Positions 38,787-52,260 of a stretch of 64,000 nucleotides of DNA are shown here, piece by piece. The stretch covers positions 13,947,001 to 14,011,000 of the forward strand of contig JAMPIT010000434.1 of the NCBI GenBank assembly GCA_026261815.1. The letters are read 5' to 3'. Made by a program: the position numbers and the translations under genes. Positions within the stretch are counted from its first letter, which is position 1; each line of letters begins with the position of its first letter. The notes under the pieces were generated by a model. It saw only the letters and a list, made by a program, of their open reading frames with translations. It was not told where the DNA came from and searched no databases. Source of the stretch: Monarcha castaneiventris obscurior (Eukaryota; Chordata; Aves; Passeriformes; Monarchidae).

Positions 38787-39574
38787 TAATCAATCAGTCT
38801 TGACAGTGCTTCAGATGTTAGTGTGCCAAGATCACTGCCAGCTGTGGTGACTGGTATGACCTTAGAGATTGCTTGAGGGTTTCCATCTGTCTGCTGTATC
38901 CTAGACTCACAGCTACTTGGAATGAGCAAGCAAAGAAAGTGATCTGCACTTTTCTCCCACCTTCATGGAGCATCCAGCAGTATGGACCCCACTCCACAAA
39001 GCATGCTCTCACATGCCTAAACAATGGATCAAGCAAGACAGCAGAATTTCCCTGCTGAAAATACTTTTTTTCCTTGTCTAACGTAACAGTCCTGCTATAG
39101 CATATTGATCATATGAGACTTAGTCTTTAAAAAAGAGAAAACTCTTTTATCTGTGACAGTTTAAAATAGTTCTTGATTATAAACACAACAGAAAAATGAA
39201 AAATTCCTCAGGCTGGGATGGTATGGCTATCATTTCACGTATTCTGGATTTAGTAACTAGGAGGCTTCATAAAGAATCTTGGGTTCACTGAATACTCAAA
39301 ATATACTTTTTCAAGTTTACAAGCTCTGTTTCAGTCATTTAATTTTCCACAGACCTAGAGTTCTTAAAAAATTGTCTCCGTTTGCTATTACTAATAGCAA
39401 ATCCAAGATAAACTAAGTTTAGCAAAGAATTAACACCATCACCTGTTCTTGTGCATGAGGGCTTCTTAATGATTCAGAACATGGGAGAAAGTTTCCTGTG
39501 CCAGAGACCTGTTTCTAAGGAAAATTTCACCATGGTGTCAAAGCATGTAAGTGAGGTACAGTATACCTATCTGG

Positions 39575-39800
39575 CTGATTATACACTAGCTCAGGTGTGC
39601 AGGTAGCCATGGAGGTTTGCAGCATCAACCCACATCAACTGGCAATCCAGTGGCTCGTGGGAATGCAGGTGGATTTGCAGCCATGCTAAGACCTGTGCTG
39701 CCATGGCCACACCCTAGTTGGCACTTTGGTCCTTTAAAATCAGCTAGAGCATGTCTCAACACCACTACTGATGTGGGAAACCCATAATGCTTCAGACTGA
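39575..39800. repeat. Possible decayed palindromic repeat
   Basis: Two blocks face each other. GCCATGGAGGTTTGCAGCAT is at about 39608. AGGTGGATTTGCAGCCATGC follows at about 39667. ACTAGCTCAGG is at the left edge and TCAGCTAGAGCATG at the right. The arrangement resembles old palindromic amniote repeats, but I cannot match it firmly. The overlapping minus-strand frame of 71 codons is not convincing. Confidence 0.25.
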
Positions 39801-40501
39801 TGCTACCATGGTACAGAGGCCAGCATGGTGACCTGTTCATGTCTGAGATCCAGCTGGGCGTAATCCGTGCTGCCTGTCCTAGAGTACTTTTTATCCTCTC
39901 AAGCTTTGCAGTATGTACCTACTCACTGTTGCACATACACATGGTGCTGTAATTAAAATTCTGCTCTGATTTCCAGTATAAACCATACCAATTTAGTAGA
40001 AACCTTTCCACTGAAATGACTCCTACATTTACTACCTACACTTTGTTATGATTCTTTTACTGGAAGTGAGGAGAGATGTTGGTTAATTGTGCTGTATTAG
40101 TAAATGTCTTATGTGTTAAAAATTGTTCGCTTAATTTGAAGGACTTTTTGATTATCCAAAATCTGGTACAGATTGAACCACTGAAATAAGAAAAGCACTT
40201 AAAATACATAAAATTTTGATGATTGCCTTGCTGGGATTTGTCTATGTTAATGAAATATTTAGAATAACCTTCAGCCCTGGCCCTTATTTTGCAATGTGTT
40301 CAGACTGAGCTATTGACCAGCTGAATTCAAGCGGGTTACCCTGGCCTTTAGCAGTATTTCAGAGAACAAATGCCCTCAAGTCTGTGTTCAGAGCTGAGCA
40401 CTGTTGGGCAAGGTAGGAGGATCCAGCTCCAAATTATTTCTGCCACAAGTGGCATAAAATAGAAATGAAGAGTTTGGAAACAGGCAAATTCCAATCTCAC
40501 T

Positions 40502-40556
40502 TCCATAAAAGGAAAAACCGGAGCAGGGGACAGAAAAATCAAGGTTAATGATTAAT
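40502..40556 (+). promoter_or_regulatory. TATA-like box and HNF1-type site
   Basis: CCATAAAAGG at 40503-40512 resembles a TATA box. Thirty-odd bases downstream, GTTAATGATTAAT at 40544-40556 matches 12 of 13 positions of the HNF1 consensus GTTAATNATTAAC, a homeodomain site typical of liver, kidney and intestinal genes. Both lie immediately upstream of a signal-peptide exon on the same strand, which gives them weight. A second TATA-like string, GCATAAAATAG, lies about 50 bases upstream. HNF1 sites usually lie upstream of the TATA box, so the spacing is not classical. If the splice acceptor at 40614 is used, these may be intronic. Confidence 0.45.
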
Positions 40557-40648
40557 GGGCGAAGAATTTCTTGCAAAGCATTGCTAATTCTTTCCTTTTC
40601 CCATCTCTTGGCAGAATTTAGCAGAACTCTCATTCAAAGAAAGAAAAA

Positions 40649-40730
40649 ATGAAAAGTTTGCAACTTCTTTCATTTTTATTGCTTTCTTGTATCATCGTCT
40701 CAGCAAATACATATGAAGGAAAGAAAAAAG
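40649..40730 (+). CDS. Signal-peptide exon of an unidentified secreted protein (partial gene)
   Basis: The ATG opens a 27-codon frame that ends at a GT splice donor (AAAAAAG|GTAATA), leaving one base of the next codon (phase 1). The peptide is a textbook signal sequence: MKS, then the hydrophobic core LQLLSFLLLSCIIV, then S-A with a good -3/-1 cleavage site after Ala19. The mature chain begins NTYEGKKK. Upstream, a long pyrimidine tract ending CTCTTGGCAG (40614) is a strong acceptor. The exon is therefore either internal, 40615-40730 with 34 bases of 5' UTR, or a first exon begun near 40535 from the TATA-like box. Position -3 of the start is A, which is adequate for initiation. Signal exons ending in phase 1 are common among secreted proteins. 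The donor lacks G at +5 and is weak. I could not identify the protein; the basic start of the mature chain recalls heparin-binding factors, but that is not evidence of homology. No second exon is proven within the window. The HNF1-type site nearby suggests hepatic, gut or renal expression. Confidence 0.55.
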
Positions 40731-43700
40731 GTAATATACTATCAAATATAAATATTGATCATGAACTTTTTAAAAATGTTTATGCTATAAAAATTCAGTA
40801 ATATTGACTGTCTGGTCATCAGCATGTTGGGTTTGGGTGCTATGTTCCTTAAAATACGGCATTTATACCTGTCTGTATTTATTGGAAAATGTAGTTGTTC
40901 ATAATTACCACAAATATTTCCCAATGGAAATCCCTGCATGTTGAGACTACAAAAGTAAGGTAATCTGACCTTTAACAAAACTTCGGATTAAGCTAATTTT
41001 AAAATGTATTAATTTGAAAATATTCACTGAATTGATAATGTTATAATCCTCTTGGGCTGGAAGTATTCTGTGAGATAGACTCAGTCTCCTACTATAAATC
41101 AAAATTTCCAGCTATCTGACAGTGTTTAAGTTTCATTTTCTGAGCTGCCTAATGCAGACTGCCTTCCATCTCAAGTGGAAGAATACCTTTGAGTGAAAGA
41201 GATACATCTGCAGTATATTTTGTCAAGCAGTACTGTGAAGGATCTTTATCACTGGCACAGTTTTCTAAGTTTCCTATGCATTTGTGACACTGCACATTAT
41301 GTCAGTATCTGTGTGACTGCTGAGTAAGACAGGGCATCAAACAACTGCATTGCTTAAAACCTCTCAGATGCGACAAAGACAATTCCATGTTTGACTTCAT
41401 TATTGATGTATACAAAGCAAGCATTAGTTTTTCTTCTCTAACTGCATTTCTAATACTCTAAGTCTGGAGGGGATAAATGTCGTTTTCTCCTTGGCTGGAA
41501 GTAAAGCAAGATATGCACATTCACAGAAGTATGGCCCCTTACAGCAGCTGTGTTTTGTATTTATGTTAATTTATAGTAACAGTTTCAGAAACCATGTCCT
41601 ATAAAAATGCTTTATATGCAATAGGCATAGTGATTTCAATCTACAGGAGGCACGACCACCTTTCTTTGATTCTGCACATTAAATTTCCCCTTGGGTTTAA
41701 CTTTGAACAATATAAAAACCTTGAATTAAAGCACTATGAGAAATTTCAATTAATGCCATAACTTGTCCTGGTTTACCAGAAAAAGCCTGCACATCCTTCA
41801 CAGTCACTGAACCTTAGAAAGCTATTTAGAAACCTTGATCAAGTCTGTATTTTTGAAAGAACGTAAAATCAGAGCACTAACTTTAGTTTGAGTCTTCTCA
41901 CATCATCTTTGCTTGGATCTATTCAGATTCAACTCTGTGGTCAAAGTTTAGTTCCCCATAGATACACAAAGCAGAGAGAGGAAGCCACTGTCCCCCCGTT
42001 CTTTCACAGTCACAGGTCCTGCCTCGTGCAGCTCACGGTCTACCCCCATGACCTGTGGCACCATTTATAGCAAGATCAGTCACTTCACTCTCTCCATCCC
42101 CCTTTCCCCTCATGACCTAGGACTCCTGTATCATGGACTTCACTTGTTTGCTCATTGCTTCTGCAATTTGAAACTTTAATTGCAGGCCACAAACAATAGG
42201 TCACATGTCATATTGGCACTAGCAGGTATGCCCAGCTCATAGTACATTGAGGCAAGAGACCAATTCAAGAAGCAGATGTTTATTTCTAAAAAAAAAAAAA
42301 AAAAAAAAAATCTACTGTATTTTCTTCCAGAGGCTACTTACAGCCTAACTAGATCTGCTACAGGGGGTACTTACAAGGCTAAAGACCCTGGTATTCCATT
42401 CGGTTGAACTCAGACCCTCATCTCTTGTCAGTTTTAAGTCAGTGTAATTCTAATTCCAAATGTCCATTTGCATTAATATGTTAACTCCTTGTTATCCTTC
42501 TCCAATCCAACCTCAGCCACACCAACCTTGGCCAGAAGATAACATAATTCCCAGTTCTCAAAAGCTTGCCTTATTTCTGTAACCACTTGACTTGTCAGCA
42601 AAGCTCTGCTTGTTCTGTGTGTGTTGGCTGTACCTGGCAGCCTCGGGGAGTCTTTTTCCTCATTTCCCTTCTCAGTAAGGCAGATCCATTTGCCACAATG
42701 GCAGATGCAAAAGACAGTAAGGCATTACCTCACACTAAGGAAGGAAGCAAAGCTTTTAGCTCTACATAAGAGGCCTTTTAATGCTGTCAAGTGGAGACAG
42801 CTTTCAGTGAGCATTGTATCTATTTTACCTGGATATCCTTCCACCTTGGAGCTCGTTTGTTCTTGCTTCAGCAGGAACTGCAGCACAGAGCAGCACAACT
42901 ATCAGGAACTGCAAAGCCTCCTCAGGGATGAGTGTCTGGTACATAATTCTAGCACAAGCAATTACGTATGAGAGAGCCATTCTCTAAAAGAACAATCACT
43001 GTGTAGAAGTCCTACTCATTCATTTGTACCTAGAAAATAAACAACTGTTTCAATTTTTTTTCCGTATCACTGTATCCACCTACACAGTAAAAGAAATCAC
43101 ATTACAAAATCAGAACTTATAGGAATTAGACTGCAGCAGGTAAATCAATTTAGATAAGTGTGTGTAAGTATTTTTGATCAAGTTATGTACAAAAATATAT
43201 ATTGTAGGTTCTTATTTTACACTTAATTATGCAGAATAAGATGGAGTGCATTACCAAGCAAAGACAACACCAAATTTAAAACACACACAGGGTTATTCTT
43301 AAAAACCACAGACGGTTTCTGAAATGCCATGGTTTTCTTGTACATTTATACAGCAGGAAAGAAGTTTGGCATTTTTGGCAAAGGTTCATTATCTAAAAGT
43401 AGCATCCCAGAAGAAGAATTTATAAGCACCTATAAATAACATCCCTGAAGCTGAGCCAAGATGATTCTTTCTACAAGCATGTGAAAAATATTTCAACATA
43501 AGCTCTTATTTATTTTGATTCTTCTCCTGTAAACATAAAACTAGGTGGGAATATTTCCCATTATTCCACTTCCTTGTGCAGAGGAGAGCTATACATGAAA
43601 ATGCACACTGTTGAGCTAGCTTCTTACTTGACAGTCTCACAGCTGGCAGTTGAGATGCACTTTTTTGCCCAAAAGAGAAGGTAACATCTTAGCTGTCATC

Positions 43701-44840
43701 CAATTCTGCTGTGTTTTACGTACTACAGTGCTGTCATAACCTTAGTATTATTCATAGGCCATAGGAGTGGATTATGCAGAAATCTGAATAGCTGTTATGT
43801 TTTCTGTATTCCCCATGTGTATTACAGATAAAAGATACGTTAGGTATAGCAAAGATATATCAAAGTCTATATAAAATTCCTCAACAAAATGCAATGTGTG
43901 GAGTATACTTTATCATATCAAAAAAACTACCAAAATAATAATTTCTACCTGAAACTGAAAAACTATTAGAAACACAAAAAGCATAGAAGATTCCAAATCC
44001 ATTTAAACTTAGAGGTAGAGAACTAAAGTTAGCCCATAGAAACAAGTCTAAAAATCATTAATATTTCTTATTTACTTCAATGGACTTATTGATCACCTCT
44101 GAAGTTTAAATTCACACCACTTCTAGTAAGATCACTTAAACAGGGATTCAGGAGCTAAATTTTACGACATACCAAAATAATGGTCCAAGAAGTCCTGGAA
44201 TTTGAAAGTTCAGATATGAGTTACACTAATGATCTATGTTATGATACTATCAGGAAAAGTTCTGCAAAACTATTTGCTGCCATTTTCCGACTGGCTGTGT
44301 TTAAGATTTGCATTGCTCTCATGAGTCTCAGAATGCTACATAAATTTCTATAATCTAAACCAGTTACTTTTCCTTTTGTCACCTGGAAAAATCTAGGAAT
44401 ATAATTTCAGACATAAATTTTCACTGCAGGGTCCAAAATATAACCATAGTTTAACTAACAGAAGGCCCTCTGCTTTTCCCATGAAAAGAGACAATAACAG
44501 GAACCTAAGTGACAAAGGAACTATCCATGCATGAAACAACTTTCAATATTTTTGCTAAAGCAAGTGACTGAACATCTTAATGAGGAGCTTAAATTCACCA
44601 GTGGATTTCAATTCATATGACTTGAGCATTACATACTTCTGACTATTGCTGTCTGAATAGTGCTGGCATATGACACTAGAGAAACTTGAACATACAGAAC
44701 TGTTCTTGGAAATGTGGCAGTGCAATCTAACTGCTTAACTAATTATCTTCCTTTTTCTCTCAAACTAGAGAAGGCTACAATTAGTTTTAAATACACATAC
44801 ACAGTTTTAATGCAAAAAAAGTATCAATAAAGACATAACT
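40731..44840. other. Presumed intron, no recognised exon
   Basis: If the signal-peptide exon is real, this is the start of its first long intron. It is AT-rich and includes a run of 23 A residues (42288-42310). Several frames of 60-116 codons around 42.6-42.9 kb have no recognisable domain and do not join in phase 1 to give a sensible product. No transposon is recognised. Confidence 0.45.
42288..42310. repeat. Poly-A tract (23 A)
   Basis: An uninterrupted run of 23 A. No AATAAA signal precedes it on the plus strand and no retrogene body is recognisable upstream, so it is treated as a simple repeat rather than a retrocopy tail. Confidence 0.9.
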
Positions 44841-44841
44841 G

Positions 44842-45330
44842 CATCAAGCTCTGGGATCCTCAGCACAGGGAAGATGGGGACCTGTTAGAGTGGGTCCAGA
44901 GGAGGCCACAAAGATGATCAGAGGGCCAGATCACCTCTCCTATGAAGACAGGCTGAAAGAGTTGGGGTTGTTTAGCCTGGAGAAGGCTCCAGGGAGACCT
45001 CATTGCTGTGTTCCAGTACCTTAAGAGGACTTATAAAATGGAGGGAGAGGGACTTTTTATATGGGCAGATAGTGACAGGACAAGGGGCAGTGGTTTTAAA
45101 CTGAAAGGGGGTAATTTTATATTAGATAGTGGGAATAAATTCTTTACTCAGAAGGTGGTGAGGCACTGGAAGAGGTTGCCTAGTTGAGGATGCCCCATCC
45201 CTGCAAGAGTTCAAGACCAGGTTGGATGGGGCCCTGAGCAGCCTGGCCTATGAGGGCCATCCCTGACCATGCAGGAGGGTTGGAACTAGATGATCTTTAA
45301 GCTCCCTTCCAACCCTAAGCATTCTATGAC
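44842..45330 (+). mobile_element. CR1-type LINE, 3' portion
   Basis: A second plus-strand CR1 copy, 5'-truncated near the end of ORF2. It carries family blocks in order: GATGATCAGAGGGCCAGATC, GAAGACAGGCTGAAAGAGTT, GTTTAGCCTGGAGAAGGCTC, GACAGGACAAGGGGCAGTGG, GTTGGATGGGGCCCTGAGCA, then GGAACTAGATGATCTTTAAG and the end ATTCTATG (45321-45328). It has more substitutions and small deletions than expected for a young copy and no long open frame, so it is an old, inactive insertion. If a gene starts at 40.6 kb, this copy lies in its intron in sense orientation. Confidence 0.93.
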
Positions 45331-48300
45331 TCATTATTAAAGAGAATATTTTTCTTTTCTTCTTATTTTGTGGTTCACTCTAGGTTTATGTTACACATTT
45401 CCTTTTAGAAAACCTAGTTATGCCACGTCCATGTGAAGCTTCAGGGTTATTAATAGGGTTGCATCACCAGCAGTGCAACAGTGGTGATGTAACTCCTAGC
45501 ACCATATGGTCCCCTTGGGTGGCCCTAGCACAGTGACCTTTTTTCCTATATGCTACATAGAGCTAAGAGTCCATTTGCTGAAGCTAAGTCGGACTCCTCA
45601 CACAGTGCAATAGCCTGGCAGCAGGTGGATGGGCCAGCAGCCACTTCCAAGCAGCATGATTAAGATTTCCTGGCAACATGAGCAATAACTGGCAAAAGAG
45701 ACAGAAGGGACCATCTATCTGCACATGCCAAGACTGGGTGATAAAGTTCACTGCTTTGGCCATAGGCCAAATGTGAATTACGACTCTTGCAAAAAAAAAT
45801 GTTTAATGTCTGTGCTCCAAGTTAAAATGACCTCTTTCCCACTTTTTAGCCTTTCTTATAAAGAAATAGACTGGTTTTAAAATTATATTATTATGATAAC
45901 TTTCTGTCTTGTTCCTTTTAATTTTTTAAAAGTTGTTACAGTTGCTAATATTCTCAGAAGCCTTAACTGCATAGGATTGCACGCCCTTCCACATACTCAT
46001 TACAATCAGCCAACAAAAGCTTTTGCTGGTGGTGAAATGCTTCTAAAACAAGATGGTTGCACAAACAGGAGCTGTTGGCTAAAATTACAGAAATTCTCTG
46101 CTTTGCTTGCACAGTCCAGTAAAATCTATTTGAATCTTTTATCAATAATACTGTTTATATTTGGGCTCCTATTTGGCATCCAGAGTTGCTGGTGTTGCTC
46201 CAAGTGCAACAAATGACAAAAAAAGAGATCTAGAAATATTGAATATGAGGAAACAAGGTGTTTATACACATAATGCTCTCTGGAATTAAACCAGCATATC
46301 CAATCCGAAAACCCAAATTATATGACAGAAACCTGTAAAGTTCTGCTGTTTTGAAATATTTGATCCAAATAGCATTTTATAAATTTGTATATTGCTTACA
46401 GAGAGAGGCCCTGAACCATGGAGGAGATTATGACAGAGCAGGTCCAAGGACAAAAATAAAAACATACGCATATGTTAGATTTTGCTTTGTGTCTGGAGTA
46501 GACAAACTGCCCTAAAATTCTGCTGCACTGGCATGTTCTCCCATATCTTAATGCTAACTTTGTAAACTATTAAACAGAAATACCACTGGGAGGAAATTCT
46601 TCATTTTAAAATCTTGTCTATATTAGATTACTTCTGCTCTACTTTATGCATCTCAGGCTCAAAATAATCTGTAGTACCGAAGAATTTATTTACTCTTTCA
46701 AGCACCACTCTTCTCCTTTGCATCAGCAATGGGTTATAAGGGATGTTGGAGGACGTAAATTAAAGTCTAACTCCATGTTTGCCAATCTGCATTTCCAAAA
46801 GTCATTCAAACTAGAGGTTCTGTCAAACTGAAATGGCAGTGGTGTGTGTGTGTTCCTTATTTGTACTAATAAAAACCAAGACCAAAAACAAAACCAAACT
46901 AAGCCAAAAAAACCCCACATCATATATATAACTATCAAAACTCCTTCTGATTTATTTACCAGGCAAATCACTCTATAATTAATATACAGTCCAGGTAATT
47001 GTCATGTCTTGAGACTAAAACTTGTCCAGAACTTATCTTTGACTGGAATTCTATGAGTTGTTATAAAAAAACAAATAATTAAATTTTATGGACTTTCTGT
47101 CAAAAAAAAAGTTAGAAAATTTTATTTATGATCGAAGAGGCTAGTATTTTGGTTTGTTATATGTCCATTTGTTTTTTTTTTCTCTTGTGGTGAAATAGTA
47201 CTGCTAGTTTTCATATTTATGTCACTTGTACTTCTGACTTAGGATGACACTATGAATCCCTTCCAGGTTTGCTTTTGATCTGATACCAGGAAGGGAAGGG
47301 ACATGGCAGAAACTCTGATTTTCTTTTTAAGGAGAAAATGTTTGGGCAATTTTTATTCACTAAAAAAATATTTTGGATGGTACTATCCAGGAAATGCTTT
47401 CACCAGAGAGTTTAAAATCCTCAAAAAAAATTTTTTTAAAGTTTAATTATTTGTAAGAATGCTGGATACTATTTAAAACCCTTATAATTATTTTCAGAAA
47501 GACATGAAAGCTATTGCATTTCTGAAACTGATTACTATTTACTGAATCAGAATACTACTTTCAGTGCCTGAACTGCAAGGAAGAAATAACAATATGAATT
47601 AGCAGTGCTCTTAGGACATGTGGAAATGGCTTAATCTCCAGTTTATGGAGATGCCAAATACATGCTCTGTAAAGTATTCATCTTTCTTACTGGATTACAT
47701 TATGTAAAAATGCCCCAAAACCTTCTACAGGTATTGAATCAAGTCCTCAGTATCTACTTGAACTCCTTTTTAATGTCTCATCCTAGACTCCAGTCCCTAT
47801 TAATGCTTCAATATCCCTCTTCTGATTCACTAGAGCCAGCACCTTTATGACCTTTCAAATATCTGAACAATTTCATAACTGATCCTGACTAAAATAGCTT
47901 GTCTATGACAACATATAAATTGCCACCTATACCACAGTGCTTAGCTAAACTACAAGGAAACCTGACAGCCCTAATTGCATTTAATGTGTTTATGCAAATG
48001 AGAGTAAACTGGATGAAGCATGACCCGGGGCAGAGGTTCACCCTCAAGAACAAGACTTTCTATCTGTGCAGGATTCTCCAAATCTGCTTTTCAAGTTAAG
48101 AACCAACTGCAACCAGGAGACAAATAGAGTTTTCTCTGACACTTGAAAATAACTCCAAAGCAATTTTTGTATATTTTCAAGAAACAGAGCAAATGGAGGG
48201 AACTGTGACTAGATTACAGTTAATTCTCTGACCTGCTCTTCTGTAAGTACAAAACTGAGCAGAGTGGACTGTAGAATTAGAGTCTAGACCTAAAAGAAAG

Positions 48301-51300
48301 AAAGAAGGAAACTTAGAATATTCAAATATAAAAAACTCAGCTATCAGCATAAAGCATTAGTGAGTGGATCTCTGCAGAACTAGAAACTACACAGAAAGCC
48401 CGCTGGCACATCATCTGAAAATCTACTGTGCTCTCTACCCATCATGCTTACCTTCTGTTTACCCATGAATAAAATTAGAGCTTGTTCTTTTAATTGGGGA
48501 CAGTTTTTTTGTAAGGAACATCATAAATCATTGTTTTCTTAGTAGATGACATCAGTCATTAAAGCTGAGGTACTAATGAGGTGTTTTTATCAGAAATCCT
48601 TGTCCATAGCTTACCCAATAAAGCTCTGACAAGGTTCCCCCACTAAACATTTCAGTGTGCAGTGCTGGAGTTACTCTTCTGGTTTTCACTGACCACTACA
48701 ATGTAATTCAGCCATCTCTACTCCAGCTGGGCAGTGAGTGCCTCATTGTCCCCAGGCACCACGGCTGACTGCAGTGCCCTGCAATGGAGCAGTGAGAGCA
48801 GCCAGGCCTTCAGCTGACCTGTACTTACTGCTCTCTGGGGCACGCCAAGGTCAGCAGAGAAAAAGAAACCTGACAGCATTTCTCCAGCCAGTAAGGTAAC
48901 AGCATTTCAAACACAGTGAAATACACAGACAATGTGGGCTAAACATGAGATTTTGCTTACTACAGCCTCCATTCTACACCAGGACAGTGTGTCCCACAGA
49001 GCATTGTGAGGTTTCCACGTTTCTAAGTGCACAGATACCTTTAGGATTCACTCTTTCCAAAAATTTAATGTGCCTTTCCTCTCTGCCAGAACTCCACCTC
49101 CATCCCAAGAGCAATTTCCGCACTGTTTCCTGGAGAGAGGAGTTCAACACCATCCTGATGCATGCAATGACTAAATAGCCTTAGTCTCTTCCCACATGCC
49201 CTGTGACCATAATGAGATCTTTTACTTTAATATGTTAATTTAAAGGAACGGTAACTTTTGTAAGAAACATCAGCCAAAAAATGTGTCCCTCAGCACCTTC
49301 TGGCTTGATAGTGTCAGTGTCACCCTAAAGAAAGCAATGGAGATTTGGAATTGGAGCAAATTTAGTCTTTGATCCAGCACCCAGAGGAGACACTGTGCTG
49401 CTTACTATTTAATCTCCCTAAATCACAACTCCCAGGAAGTGGCAATGGGAAGGGCTGCTGAATACATCGTGTTCTATCTGGAATTTTAGGTAACAGAAAT
49501 TAGCACAACTACCACTGAGATTCTTAGAGAACAAAAATAAAAGCAGGAGTATGATGTACTATTCCATCCAAGAGGAATCTTTGCCCATCCCTTCTCCCAA
49601 ACCCATATCTGGAATTTTAGTAAATTCATAGGATTTACACTTTGCATTTGGATTTCTCTCATAATCCCATGTCCCTTTCTATCTTTCTATTCTAGGTTAT
49701 GAAGATTGTGTATATTCATTTAAAAATGTTCAACTTTACAAAACATTAAGTGCTAGTCAATTAATTCCATTGATGATAACTGCTTGGCCTTAAGATGCCT
49801 CTTGCTATTCATTTAAATGAAATGTTACTTCCCAGAATACCATCAAAGAGCTGATATTTATGGGCCTACCAAAAATATTTAAATTACTAGTTATTTTCAA
49901 TTTATGAAGTATCAATGCTAGTTCTTAAACTGGCTTTAAAAAACATCACTTTGGATACTTTGAATATGACAATCCTGATGTGCAGAAGGGAACCAAATTC
50001 TCAGACATCTGCTCAGGGCCTGGGTACTCTGAGCTGAGAAGGATATCTCACAACACAGGCATCAGAGCAGCATTTAGCACCCTGCAAACCCAGCACTTCA
50101 TTGCTTCTGGTCTCCCTTTTAGACATTCTGGACCAAGTCCAGAGCAATCCAAATGAATCAATCTTGGGTCTTTAACAAATTATTGAAGGATCTTTTACAG
50201 CTTGTCTGTAACCTACTTCAAGTCACAATTCAGCTACTGGCTCCCTGTATTTCTGTTTTTCAAAGTAAACACAGCCACACAACTGAATTGTTGTACTACA
50301 GAACACTCCAGATCCCTAGAATTTCCAGGTGGAAGACTGCTTGTTTCAGATATCCCTTCATTTCATTAAAATGTCATAGCCTTCCCCATGGACTTTCTGT
50401 GAGCTGACACCACCTGGGTATTTCTACATTGATTGTATATTGCACACCCTGGGATGGTGTGGGTGGTTGGAAAATGCAGTAAACCAATACTTTCCCTCTT
50501 GCAGTGCAGCAAGTTAGTCCCTCAGTATGCAACTGTGATCCTGAGTAAGCTTAATTGACTGTAATAAGGCAATCCAATGTGAATATTCTTTGCTCTTTGA
50601 TTTCTAGAATGCTCTTTAACAGTGTAACCAAAGTGAGACTAAAGACATTCTGCATCTTTGCAGCTCTGGGGAAAAGCAAGGCCTCAAATACTTGATTTTT
50701 TGGTGCTTTTTACCTCACCAGCATCCAGTGATGGCAGACATCTTAATGTAAAGGGAAGGACTGTACTTCATGACACACTTGGTGACACTGACAACTTAAG
50801 CAGCCCTTGCTTCTGGCCACTGCTGCAGGTGCTTCATAACACTCTCCACTGTGCCAGTACAATGCCCTGGAGTCATACAATGATTCTACAGTTTCTCTTG
50901 TAGCCAATCCAGTTGAAAGGCAATCCTATTTTTTCTTGGTCATCCTACCTTTTAGCTGGATAAGCTCCCTGATCTTGTTCACTCTGCAACTAAGTGACCA
51001 GTTGTGCTGGGACAATGGGACTACAGGAGGTCAGGAGTGAGTGGGTGGCAGCAAGATAGGGAAGAAGTCTGCTTAGAGTTGCTTGGGCAGCACTGAAGCC
51101 AAATGTCTAGTTAGGAACTAAACAATGAGTCACATTTTTTTAACTTTAAATTTTTATGCTCAATTTAAAAAAATTAATAAATCGGCTACCTTACCAGAGT
51201 TTCCATCATCCAATTAAGCTTCTATTAGTATTTTAAAGACTCTTTTCTCTCCTCTATTTTGATTTCAAAAATCACTTTAGCAAAAGAAAGGGAAGTCAGA

Positions 51301-52260
51301 AAACCCCCTAATTTATCATTCCAGCTCATAATGTATTCATTTCTTTCATAATTCATTTTTCTGGCTAGTGTAAATAAAATTTATATTAGAAAGGTCCAGG
51401 GCAATACCCTTGAAAATACAATTGTTTTCTGCACCATCAGCAACCTATTATCCAGGTGAAATGAAAATTTCATACTTTGAAGCTTTTTATGTACTTGCTC
51501 AAATTATAGCTTTCATTTTCCTCAGACCCTCCATACATATTTCAGCAGAGTAACCATGGAAAAAGTACCAAAATTAGAGAGACAAAGTTTAATTTTGAAT
51601 AATCCAATTCCTAATCTAATGCTTTTCTATTACTATTTCTAGTTTTAACAAGGCTATTTAGCCTACAAGAGAAATCCCTTTAATGATGGAATTCTGGTAT
51701 AGTATTTTTGGGTGGTCTCTTTGCCTTTTTTTCCTCTTGATTCCCCAACACCACCCACTTCTTTTTCATTCACACACAAGCACCCACCTGATAATTGTGT
51801 GAGATCACTAAACACAGAAACATGTAGGCATGAATGTTCCTAATCAGACGTACACAGAAACAAAATCTCTGTCCTTCAAGGACAGGGCAATTTCTGTCAG
51901 GCATTTTAAAGCCAAGGCAGGTCACTGAAGTTATTATTAGCACTAATTAGCACTCCCACAAGCTGTTGAATTCTTCACCTGCAGCCAAAGGGCACTCAAT
52001 ACGGTGCAGAATTTGCTAACATCTTTGGAAGAATCAGAGAACTCGCTCCTCTTTAGAAACACGGGGCTGCTCTATTGCATGTGAAGAGGCCTTTGATAAA
52101 ATTATATCCATGTACCAAATGATCTACAGAAGCAGAGATATGATGAAACTGTTCCAAAACAAAGGAATTCTACAAATGTCTAAACAGAGTCTTAGTCAGA
52201 AAAGGAAGACATCTGGTTTTACTTCATATAGTAATATTTTGATATTTTAATTTTCTACCA

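Larger units (their letters stand above)
30626..40500. other. Non-coding stretch with scattered old repeats
   Basis: Mostly AT-rich DNA. Separately listed are an (AT)7 run, an ancient repeat near 34.0 kb, a perfect 18-bp palindrome at 35.7 kb, a palindromic MITE relic at 36.1 kb and an (AC)9 microsatellite at 38.77 kb. 39575-39800 is GC-richer and loosely palindromic. It may be another decayed ancient repeat, but I cannot name it. No exon or RNA gene is supportable. Confidence 0.5.

Noticed and set aside
42288..42310. Poly-A run as the tail of a processed retrogene
   Set aside because: No AATAAA upstream on the plus strand and no gene-like body before it.
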